64,000 nt of DNA from positions 768,658-832,657 of the forward strand of contig SIJG01000045.1 in NCBI GenBank assembly GCA_023374025.1. The letters run 5' to 3'. A program made the position numbers and the translations under genes. Below the pieces are notes generated by a model. The model did no database searches. It was not told the origin of the DNA and saw only the letters and a list, made by a program, of their open reading frames with translations. Source of the stretch: Heterodera schachtii (taxonomy: Eukaryota; Nematoda; Chromadorea; Rhabditida; Heteroderidae). Positions 56,507 through 64,000 of this stretch are shown piece by piece (position 1 is the first letter of the stretch; each line of letters opens with the position of its first letter).

Positions 56507-56580
56507 AGCGTGCTGCGGACTTGAACCAAAACACTCGCTCAACAGAGTCGGCATCAGTACAACTGCGCCATTTGCACGAC
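56507..56580 (-). tRNA. tRNA-like sequence, probably degenerate
   Basis: On the minus strand: an A-box-like TGGCGCAGTTG, a clear B box GGTTCAAGTCC, complementary ends CGTGC/GCACG, and a run of 14 T right after the 3' end that would stop RNA polymerase III. A loop CTGTTGA would give anticodon GTT (Asn), but the anticodon and T stems pair poorly. So it is either a tRNA pseudogene or the head of a tRNA-derived SINE. Confidence 0.45.
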
Positions 56581-56624
56581 AAGGATTCTCTTTTCAAAAT
56601 AGTTCAGTCTCATTTTTATGACCC

Positions 56625-57236
56625 GCCGAAAAAGATAAATTGGGAATATTTAACATTTAAACGAAATTCAATTAAAAATTTTAAAACAAACTTATATTAT
56701 GATTTTCGATTTAACGGTGTGTGACGAAAACGAAACATATAAAATGTTATAAGGCCTCTAGAATCGGAATTTTGGTGCAGGATTGCCCATTTCCAGCTTT
56801 TTTTCACTTTCTAGTGATTCACCTTGGTTGTGTGCTTAATAATTCCAATAAGGAAAATTGCTACACATTTTTTTTTGTATAAAAAGGTTTTACATATGTG
56901 AATTGAAGCCAGACCTCCAAAAATGTTAATTTGACCAACTGAGTCACCAATTTCACTCTTTTTCCTTACTGGGAGGGAAAACAGCCAAAATTTCCGATTT
57001 TTGAGACCCCTATATCCTAGGCTTGGTAATTTATATGACGTTTTTCAAATTTCATTTCTCTCTGTGTTTGTCTCTGCCATGTATTTCCGTTTAAATGTTT
57101 GGAGTACGCGCACATTTTGTGGGCCGAGCAAATAAAGTGGTGCTGTTGTCTTTTATACCCGTGGGCAATTATTAATTAATATTGCTTCTTTGTCCGTTGT
57201 TTATATTTACACAAAAAACAAACCAAATGCGGCAAA
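56625..57236. other. Spacer upstream of the acidic-protein gene
   Basis: No gene. TTTATACCCGTGGGC at about 57,152 is the only TATA-like word near the next start. Confidence 0.4.
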
Positions 57237-57936
57237 TGGGTCAGATTCAATCGAAAATTTTAAGAATTTTGGCCAAAAAAGCCGGCGTGGTTCCAATGAC
57301 TTTTCGAAGGGAGGTGTGCAGTTAATTAGTCCTTAAAAAATTGAGAGTAAATTAATTAGCCGATGATCCTGTACAGAAATCATTATTTTGTCCCTATCAT
57401 CAAATGCTCTCGTTGTTATCATTAGTTTTTCCCTGTCAATCAAATGCTATCTTTATCATTAATTTGGTTAATTAATGAAATGTATTGGAAAATATCTCAA
57501 TTTTTGATTAAATAGGGTATTTTGTTTATTCTGTGTTCACCCCAGGCATTTTTTAATTCCTTCAGTCACGAAAAATTGTGTCGGCAATTTCGTTCCAAAT
57601 CCCGATTTGCGTCCCCCGAACGTCGTCGTCCAATCCCGCCGGACATTTTGATAAATGCTTCCGTAGTAAGTACAATCGCTTAGATTTGTGTCAAAATTCA
57701 AAATTAATTAAATTTTCAAAAAAATAATTATTAATTTTTCACAACAAAAACAGCTTCGGGGAGACACTCAGACATTCGCATTTCTTCGAACCGATGGTGA
57801 GCATGTTTAATTTTTGTTTTTTTTAATATTTGTTAAGCAAGCTTATTCACTTATATTTATTTCAAGCACTTGTTATGGATTCTCGTCATATTGTGCCATT
57901 TTTCTTGCTTTCAAACAATTCACGCAACTGATGACG
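57237..57936 (+). CDS. Multi-exon gene, basic protein of unknown function
   Basis: Exon 1 (57,237-57,320): MRQMGQIQSKILRILAKKAG, VVPMTFRRE. Exon 2 (57,566-57,665), in the frame that joins best: EKLCRQFRSKSRFASPERRR, PIPPDILINASV. Exon 3 (57,754-57,796): LRGDTQTFAFLRTD, or in another frame FGETLRHSHFFEPM. Exon 4 (57,867-57,936): ALVMDSRHIVPFFLLSNNSR with a stop, or an open alternative frame. GT-AG borders are good throughout, but phase continuity is ambiguous at the first and third junctions, so an indel is likely. Small introns, and 160 bp to the next ATG-initiated exon, suggest the two may belong to one transcription unit. Family not recognised. Confidence 0.45.
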
Positions 57937-58095
57937 GTAAAATTTGCCTTTTGCCTGAGCCTATAGTTAAGTCTCGGTACCGATCTTGAGCATAAATTAC
58001 GAGAAAAGATGCTCGTGCCACTAATAAAATGTTACATGTGATTTCAACGCTTTTGAATTTTATCAAATTTACCAGCAACCGGCACAATTTGCAAA

Positions 58096-58663
58096 ATGCC
58101 TAACGAGTTCAATGTGCTGAGCGGGCCTTCATATGACGTATTGGCCCACATGAAAATGATCAGCGAGAAGGGGAAGCTGTTATTGCGTTTGACTGGTCAT
58201 GTAGACGTTCCACTCGCAAATATGTACTATGTTTTGGACATAGTCACGACTAACCCGTCGAGAAAGAATAAGGAACGGTTCATTTCAACAGCACACAAAA
58301 TTTTATCAGTGAGATTAGTAATATTTAAAATCTTATTTTCAGGAGTAATTGAAAAATTCGCATCATTTTCTGGCGAGGATGCCACAGCGACCTTTATAAG
58401 ATGATGACAATGAACAGGAACAGCAGCAAGCACAGCAACAGCCAGCAGATGAGCCAATTGAAGAAGCAGAGATGGAAGATGAGGAAGTGGATGATGATGA
58501 TGATGATATGGAGGAAGAAGAAGAAGAAGACGAGGAAAATGATGAAATGGAAGAGGAACAAGTGGAAGAGGAAGACGAGGAAGAGGGTATACTTGGTAAA
58601 AATTTCAGCTCGATTGGTCCATTGGAAGTAGGTGAAGTGGCAAAAAAATTCTTGACCTTATAA
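58096..58663 (+). CDS. Gene with Glu/Asp-rich C-terminal region
   Basis: From ATG: MPNEFNVLSGPSYDVLAHMK, LLLRLTGHVDVPLANMYYVL, RKNKERFISTAHKILS, then, without an obvious intron, GVIEKFASFSGEDATATFI. After a one-base shift at about 58,398 comes a low-complexity segment DDNEQEQQQAQQQPADEP, then about 45 residues that are almost all Glu/Asp, and the tail GKNFSSIGPLEVGEVAKKFL, stop at 58,663. Gln-rich followed by acidic repeats are typical of nuclear or chaperone-type proteins, but no domain is recognised. The N-terminus may lie in the preceding exons (57,237-57,936). A donor-like GTGAGA at 58,309 and acceptor TTTTCAG at 58,342 are present, but using them breaks the frame. Confidence 0.5.
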
Positions 58664-59769
58664 TTTCTTAACGGAGCATATTCAAATTTTTTTGAAATTC
58701 CAAAAAATAAAAAGTTAAAAAATTACATAATAGGCGGTCGGCAGAAATTTTTGCGAAATGGGTTCAGCAATGTAAATCAATGACTTTTTTGTTTCTTAAT
58801 TTTTTCGTAACTTCGCCCAAAATGAACCAATTTTTAGCATTTAAAAAAATTTAAAAATTTTATTTGATTTTTTTTGGTTTTGTATTTCAAGAAAAGTTTT
58901 TTATGTATTAATAATCATACAAAGGGCAATTGCAAACTCGAGAGATCAAAAAAAAAACAATTTTTGAATATGCTTTTCGTTTTAGGAGCAAAATGACAGA
59001 ACAAAAACCGGGCACTATGTCATTTCTTATTTTTTTATGAAAATCTTAATTTATTCAAAAAAATTTTCAAAACATTAGTTGAAAACCATTTTTTTCGTCA
59101 ATATAATTCGACAAATATTTATTTTATTTCTCTTTTACATATCAGCATTAGTTTAATTAGCTTGCTTACGTTCCATTATTAATGGATCATTTAAGTAATT
59201 GAACATTCAAAAAATTTTTTTCCCGGAAAAACTAAGACCACTTTTGGGAAACAGTTTTACGAGCTCCATCGAGTAAATTCGGTTTTTTACGGAAATAGAA
59301 AAATTTTTGGCCTGAGCGGGACATAGTCCCGAGCCCTAACTCGTTAGGGTTTATATTAGAGGAAAAACGCCAAAGGGAAAACTTGTAGAGCTTTTTGCGC
59401 TCTATTTAATAATGCACTTCATGTTCGGAAATTTTCAAAAATCGATCTAGGCTACCTAGAAATTTATGGAATTTTTTTTGAGTGAAAAATATTTTTCTGG
59501 GGTATTTTGAGGTACTGAACATGAATATGATGCTAATTTTCATTTTTAATTTTAGAATTTTTTAAAAATTCAAAGTTATTTGTAAATTTTGGCCTTGGGG
59601 ATTTTGAACTAATTTTGAAAATTCCAACTTTAATGCAATAAATCTTTAAAAATTGAGGAAAATAGGAGAATTTTATGGGATTTATTTGGAATTTTTATCT
59701 TTAAATGGAAAAAAGTTGCTCCAGAAATTCTGGAAAAATTCGATAAACATATCTTTACGGGTATTTTAG
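58664..59769. other. Non-coding stretch
   Basis: Texture of decayed repeats (GGGACATAGTCCCGAGCCCT near 59,320). No gene or clean element end pair. Confidence 0.45.
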
Positions 59770-60180
59770 GGCGCTGATCACTAATCTGAATGGTGCTAGG
59801 TCTTTTCGTAAACTGAACCATTTGAGCGATTTTTTCGACAAAACATGGCATAACTTTGCTTAATTGCAATCAAATTTTACATTCTTGGTAGCATTCGATA
59901 CCGAGCTTTTTCTCTATTAGCCTGCAAAATTTCATATAAAATTATCAATTCAACATAAGTTAGGCAGAAATAGTACTTGTTTTCATACAATTTTTTCTAA
60001 AGTTGTCAAAAAATTTTTAATTTTGCAGGCTTATAGAGAAAAAGCTTGTCTATCAAGTGATACTAAGAATGTAAAATTTTGTTGCTTCTAAGCAAAGTTA
60101 AGCCGTGTTTTATCGAAAAAATTGCCAAAATGGCGAATTTTACGAAACGACCCAGCACGGTCTGAAATCAGGTTTATATT
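59770..60180. repeat. Foldback repeat, about 160-bp arms
   Basis: Left arm 59,785-59,935 (TTTTCGTAAACTGAACCATT, CATGGCATAACTTTGCTTAA, GAGCTTTTTCTCTATTAGCC) is inverted at 60,025-60,170 (GGCTTATAGAGAAAAAGCTT, TAAGCAAAGTTAAGCCGTGT, AATTTTACGAAACGACC). Spacer about 90 bp. Ends are unclear and no duplication was found. The GCATAACTTTT word also occurs in the foldback at 42,740. Confidence 0.75.
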
Positions 60181-60720
60181 GTATTTTTGCATAAATTTTC
60201 GATTTTCTTGTTGGTAGCCATCCAAAACCTACCTGATCCATATTTTTGTAAAAATTTTGCTAAATTTTTCCGAAAGTCCACAAAACTACTAATTTTTTGT
60301 TGAAAATCTGCTAAAAATATGGCCAAAATTCCCAATTTTTTCATAAAAAAATTAGCTCAAAACTTAGTTATTTTTTGGACAAAATCTATTACAAATCGCA
60401 TTAAGAATTACAAAAAAAATTAATGGCTGCCCCTAAGTATAAGCTTTTATTTTGAAGAAAAAATTACCTAATTTGATCATATGAATTGTTTTTTAAAAGT
60501 TAAAATAATATTTTAAAAATGTTGATTTTTTAGCTTGGGAACTAAATAGAGATGTCCTGGCAAGAGTAAAAATTTGTTTTTCTCTTTTACATCCAAATTA
60601 AGTCTTGAGTCTTGACTTTATCACTTATTCGTTATCCATGGCCAACCTTTTTTGCCGGCTCTTAAATTTGTGCTCGAATTGAAAAAATTAATCGTGAATG
60701 CCTAATTAAGAACTCCTGAA
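60181..60720. other. Spacer with repeat remains
   Basis: 60,330-60,420 contains TTTGGACAAAATCTATTACAA, a decayed copy of the dispersed AATCTGTTAACAAAT word without its palindrome. No gene. Confidence 0.45.
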
Positions 60721-61220
60721 TTTGTTGGTCTTAAATTATTGTTGTTGTTCGCTTGCAAATTTTGCTCAAATGTTCAAAAGTTATTACAGTCCGTAATACC
60801 ATTAATTCCAACTAATAATAAATAATTATTTTTTAATTATTACTCTTTTAAGTTAAAAAATTTTGAGGAATTTCACCAAGTTTGTTTAAAGCCTGTTTAT
60901 TTGCATAGCGGGTTAATTGTGAGTTCTTCAAAAAAGTTTTGTTGTCGCTGTTCATTGACCGATGCTGATTCAAATTCAAATGACATATTCAAAAGTTGGA
61001 CCCATTTCATTTGCATTTGATCGTAATTCGCTTCATCTAAATTATAAATTGAAGGATTTAAATGCTGCTAATTTTGAAAATGATTTAAAATGCCAATTAA
61101 GCGCTCTCTTTGCTTGGGTCCTCCATTTGTTTCACCAGAAAAGTCAATTATGGTCGAATTATTCGTAAAAAAAGCGATTAAAATATAAATTGTTATTAAT
61201 TTTGCGATGGTAATATTCAT
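60721..61220 (-). pseudogene. Small secreted-type gene, inverted copy A
   Basis: Inverted counterpart of 61,573-62,400. On the minus strand a GINGITDC-type exon is recognisable near 60,790-60,820 and a TTAATTTAGATGAAGCGAAT-like segment near 61,035. An exon corresponding to the HTH-like one of copy B was not located in this copy. Arms match copy B at high identity from about 60,860 to 61,220, then lower. Frames are broken. Both copies start from the middle, head to head around 61,221-61,572. Confidence 0.45.
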
Positions 61221-61572
61221 TTTCTATCAATTTAAAAAAATTATATTTTTTGTAATAAAATGCAATTTTTATGATGCTAGTTTATTACGTGCTATTATTC
61301 GTTTATATAATTATAATAACGTAAAAAGTAATGAAAGAAAATATAATCGCAAATTTTTCGTTATTTTTACGTTGTTCGTCCAAAAAATTTTCAGTTTATT
61401 AGCTAAATGCTTGTGCAATATTATATAGAAAAGAAAATGAAATTTTTCAATATATTTTATTATTATTAAATAAATTTATCGATAATAGCACGTCATAAAC
61501 AAGCAGCATAAAAAACTGCGAATTATTGTAAAAATATAATTTTCACAATATATTATATATTTTTAATAATTC
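61221..61572. other. Spacer between inverted copies
   Basis: AT-rich 350 bp between the arms. It could be a shared upstream region of two divergent copies. The frame 61,207-61,428 is AT noise. Confidence 0.4.
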
Positions 61573-61575
61573 AGG

Positions 61576-62400
61576 AAATGAATATTACCATCGCAAAATT
61601 AATAACAATTTATATTTTAATCGCTTTTTTTACGAATAATTCGACCATAATTGACTTTTCTGGTGAAACAAATGGAGGACCCAAGCAAAGAGAGCGCTTA
61701 ATTGGCATTTTAAATCATTTTCAAAATTAGCAGCATTTAAATCCTTCAATTTATTTAATTTAGATGAAGCGAATTACGATCAAATGCAAATGAAATGGGT
61801 CCAACTTTTGAATATGTCATTTGAATTTGAATCAGCATCGGTCAATGAACAGCGACAACAAAACTTTTTGAAGAACTCACAATTAACCCGCTATGCAAAT
61901 AAACAGGGCTAAATTAAACAAAATTGGTGAAAATTCCTTAAAGTTTTTTAACTTAAAAAATATTTTAAGAGGGATGAATTTGAACGTTTTAAAGAATTAG
62001 TGAGTAATGACAATTTTATTCGCACAAAAAAGGAATATGCAAAAATCATCAAAGTTTCCCTCGCCGCAATTGACAGATGGAAGAAAATTCTCGGAATTAC
62101 AAAGAATTCATGTAAGCAATATTTAAGAAGGATAATTTATTTTTAATAAAATTTAAAATTTAAATAATTTAAAAATAATTATTAATTATTAGTTCGAATT
62201 AATGGGATTACGGACTGGAATCAACTTTTGAATGCGTAATTTCTGCAAAATGCAAGCAAACATCACGGTGATTTAAGCTCAACATATCTAAATGATCAGC
62301 AGAAGGGCGGAGATTGTTGGAACTTTGAAGAAAAAATTGGTCTTGGCTTTAATCCAATTTTGGTTATGGTACTTAGCAATGACGCCCAGTCTTTAAATTT
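61576..62400 (+). pseudogene. Small gene with signal peptide and HTH-like exon, copy B
   Basis: ATG at 61,578: MNITIAKLITIYILIAFFTN, then NSTIIDFSGETNGGP and RERLIGILNHFQN before a stop. One base off, the frame continues KSFSKLAAFKSFNLFNLDEA, MKWVQLLNMSFEFES. A second exon (about 61,970-62,112) reads DEFERFKELVSNDNFIRTKK, EYAKIIKVSLAAIDRWKKIL, GITKNS, with donor GTAAGC. The third (from about 62,192 after TATTAG) reads RINGITDWNQLLNA and a stop, with the rest of the homologous frame after it. The segment TKKEYAKIIKVSLAAIDRWK has the spacing of a helix-turn-helix, but no family is recognised. Two or more disabling changes. Confidence 0.45.
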
Positions 62401-62475
62401 AATGGAATATTTCGCCTAGTTACCTTATTAAACGCCCGCTTTTAGTTTGTCAAAAATTTCATTTATGGTAATAAT

Positions 62476-62996
62476 TAGGGCTTCGATTTTTAGATGCTAA
62501 AAATTGCTAAAATAGGTGCCAAAAAGTTCCGAATTTAGGGGCCTAAAATCGAAAATTTTCTTCAAAACGCAAAAATATATGCCATTTCTAGATACATAAT
62601 TTTTAAAATCAAAAATTCTCGTCAAGAAATAAAAAATAAATTTTGGAGATAAATTTTTTAGAAATTTTCATTTCTCAGGGTATATTTTTGAAAATTTTCA
62701 GTTCGATTCTTAGGGGTATATTTTTTGAAAAAAATTTTGGGTCGATTCTTAGGGGCGATTTTTTCCTTTTTTTGCATTTTGGTTAACAAATTTTGGGCAA
62801 AACGCCAAAATAGGTGAAAATAAGTTTCTAAATTTTTTTTAGGTTTTTAGGTGCTAAAAATAAAAAACCTAGAAAATAGTTGCTAATAACTCGAAAAGTA
62901 GCTTAACAACAGCCCAAAAAACACATGTTTTTCGTGCGTTTCAGGCCACGGGGAGCTCAGTAAAAAATATGTAAAAACCTAAAAATCGAAGCCCTA
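62476..62996. mobile_element. hAT-type MITE, GGTGCTAAAAATA family
   Basis: Ends TAGGGCTTCGATTTTTAG and CTAAAAATCGAAGCCCTA (with one extra base) are inverted. Duplication GTAATAAT at 62,468-62,475 and 62,997-63,004. Interior words ATAGGTGCCAAAAAGTTCCG and GTGCTAAAAATAAAAAACC are shared with decayed copies at 23,715 and 30,200. Confidence 0.9.
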
Positions 62997-63004
62997 GTAA
63001 TAAT

Positions 63005-63290
63005 AGGCATGGTTAAAAACAGCATAAATTGAGTGCGACCATTACTGCCATTTTGCGGAAGCGCTTGGATGCTTATATCTCGGCTAATTGGGGAAATTTC
63101 GAACATTTATTGTGATTTTCCGGCTTATTATAATCTTTTGTATGTTTTTATCAAGAAATCAAGAAATTAAATTTGATTAATAATTTAATGGGTTTGAAAA
63201 AATGAACTTTCAAAAAGTGCGGGAACTTTTTCCGCAACCTGTATTTTAAATAATTAATCTCTCGCATTTTTGTTTGTTTTCTTAAAAAAA
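63005..63290. other. Possible transposon end
   Basis: AAAGTGCGGGAACTTTTTCC + GCAACCTGTA at 63,215-63,243 looks like the terminal inverted repeat of a Tc1/mariner-like element, but no matching left end is found in the window. Confidence 0.3.
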
Positions 63291-63294
63291 ACTT

Positions 63295-63400
63295 ATTCCG
63301 ATGATGATTCAAATTCAAATGATATATTCATATTTGGATCCATTTCATTATATCTAATTTAAATAAATTAAAGGATTAAAATTAGGGGTTGATTCAATTT
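63295..63400 (-). pseudogene. Third fragment of the small-gene family
   Basis: GATTCAAATTCAAATGATAT, then ATTTGGATCCATTTCATTAT, matches 60,964-61,010. Only about 90 bp remains. Confidence 0.5.
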
Positions 63401-63587
63401 ATTCGGGACGGATTTATTCAGAAGTTTTCGGCATATATATTTTCAAACAAACATAAAAAACGAACGCAAAAACTTTTACTCTAAAAATACAAAACTCTTT
63501 ATAATCTAATTAAATATGAGTTTTGATATTTTTTTTAGATAATTAGTCTCTCAAATTTTGTTTGTTTTTCTTGGAAATAACCCCATT

Positions 63588-64000
63588 TTAAAGCCAAGAC
63601 CAATTCTTTTCATCAAAGTGACAGCAATGTCCGCCCTTTAGCTGATCATTTAAATTTGTTGAGCTGAAATCACCGTGTTGTTCACATGAATTTGGCTCAA
63701 ATGACATATTCAAAAATTGATTCCAGTCCATAATCCCATTAATTCCAACTATAAAAATAAATAGTTTTAAATTATTTTAATTTTTGACATTATAACACAG
63801 TAAAATAAATTATCCATCTTAAATATTATTTACATGAATTCTTTGTAATTCCGAGTATTTTTTTCCATCTGTCAATTGTAGTGACTGAAACTTTGATGAT
63901 TTTTGCATATTCCTTTTTTGTGCGAAGAAATTGTCATCACTCACTAATTTTTTAAAATGTTCAAATTCTTCTTTCTAAAAAATTTCTTTAAATTCAAAAA
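63588..64000 (-). CDS. Small gene with HTH-like exon, copy C (runs off the window)
   Basis: The last exon (63,588-63,748) is intact: GINGIMDWNQFLNMSFEPNS, CEQHGDFSSTNLNDQLKGGH, CCHFDEKNWSWL, stop. It follows an acceptor (TTTTTATAG) and an 85-bp intron. The upstream exon (63,834-about 63,985) reads EEFEHFKKLVSDDNF, then after a one-base deletion RTKKEYAKIIKVSVTTIDRW, KKILGITKNS. The 5' part lies beyond the window. Compared with copy B, the C-terminal frame has no premature stop, so this is the best-preserved member: three cysteines and two histidines near the end. Function unknown. Confidence 0.5.

Noticed and set aside
60962..61168. 68-codon plus ORF
   Set aside because: Antisense of inverted copy A; the homologous sense frame in copy B is the one with shared peptide motifs.

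Overview
The window looks like nuclear DNA of a tylenchid (plant-parasitic) nematode, perhaps a cyst nematode. Supporting signs are short GT-AG introns, an IFE-like eIF4E gene, an SXP/RAL-2-type secreted protein, an EGF-repeat fragment, a serpentine-receptor fragment, a secreted tandem ubiquitin-like protein, and many small hAT-type elements. The species assignment is inference.

Layout. Bases 1 to about 29,400 are extremely AT-rich and hold no complete recognisable gene. They contain short coding-like islands of 20 to 66 codons, often CxxC-rich or chromodomain-like and sometimes bounded by splice signals. They also contain three hAT-type elements, a long foldback element, and direct-repeat pairs. 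From about 29,400 the composition becomes less AT-rich and genes appear: an EGF-repeat fragment (32.0-32.7 kb), a secreted glycine-rich peptide gene (34.7-35.1 kb), two tandem copies of an unrecognised secreted two-domain protein (36.1-37.5 and 39.2-40.9 kb), each followed by a convergent gene fragment, and an SXP/RAL-2-like gene on the minus strand (41.7-45.3 kb) whose first intron holds a nested transposon cluster. Next come a chemoreceptor fragment (47.9 kb), two fragments of a family with an RCPI-type motif (48.2 and 51.7 kb), a secreted triple ubiquitin-like gene (50.7-51.7 kb), eIF4E (53.1-55.7 kb), an acidic-protein gene (57.2-58.7 kb), and a family of small genes arranged as inverted copies (60.7-64.0 kb).

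The most striking structural result is eleven elements flanked by 8-bp target-site duplications that can be read directly (ten exact, one 7/8). Nearly all have YARNG-type termini (TAGGG, CAGGG, TAGAG), as in the hAT superfamily. Each family is packed with its own short internal motif. A separate dispersed repeat carries a GC-rich palindrome (GGCGGYGCC, 4-nt loop, GGCGCCGCC) at nine sites or more.

Caution. Almost every gene here has single-base frameshifts, often next to homopolymers. Even eIF4E has at least four. Either the consensus sequence has indel errors or many of these are pseudogenes; the sequence alone does not decide.
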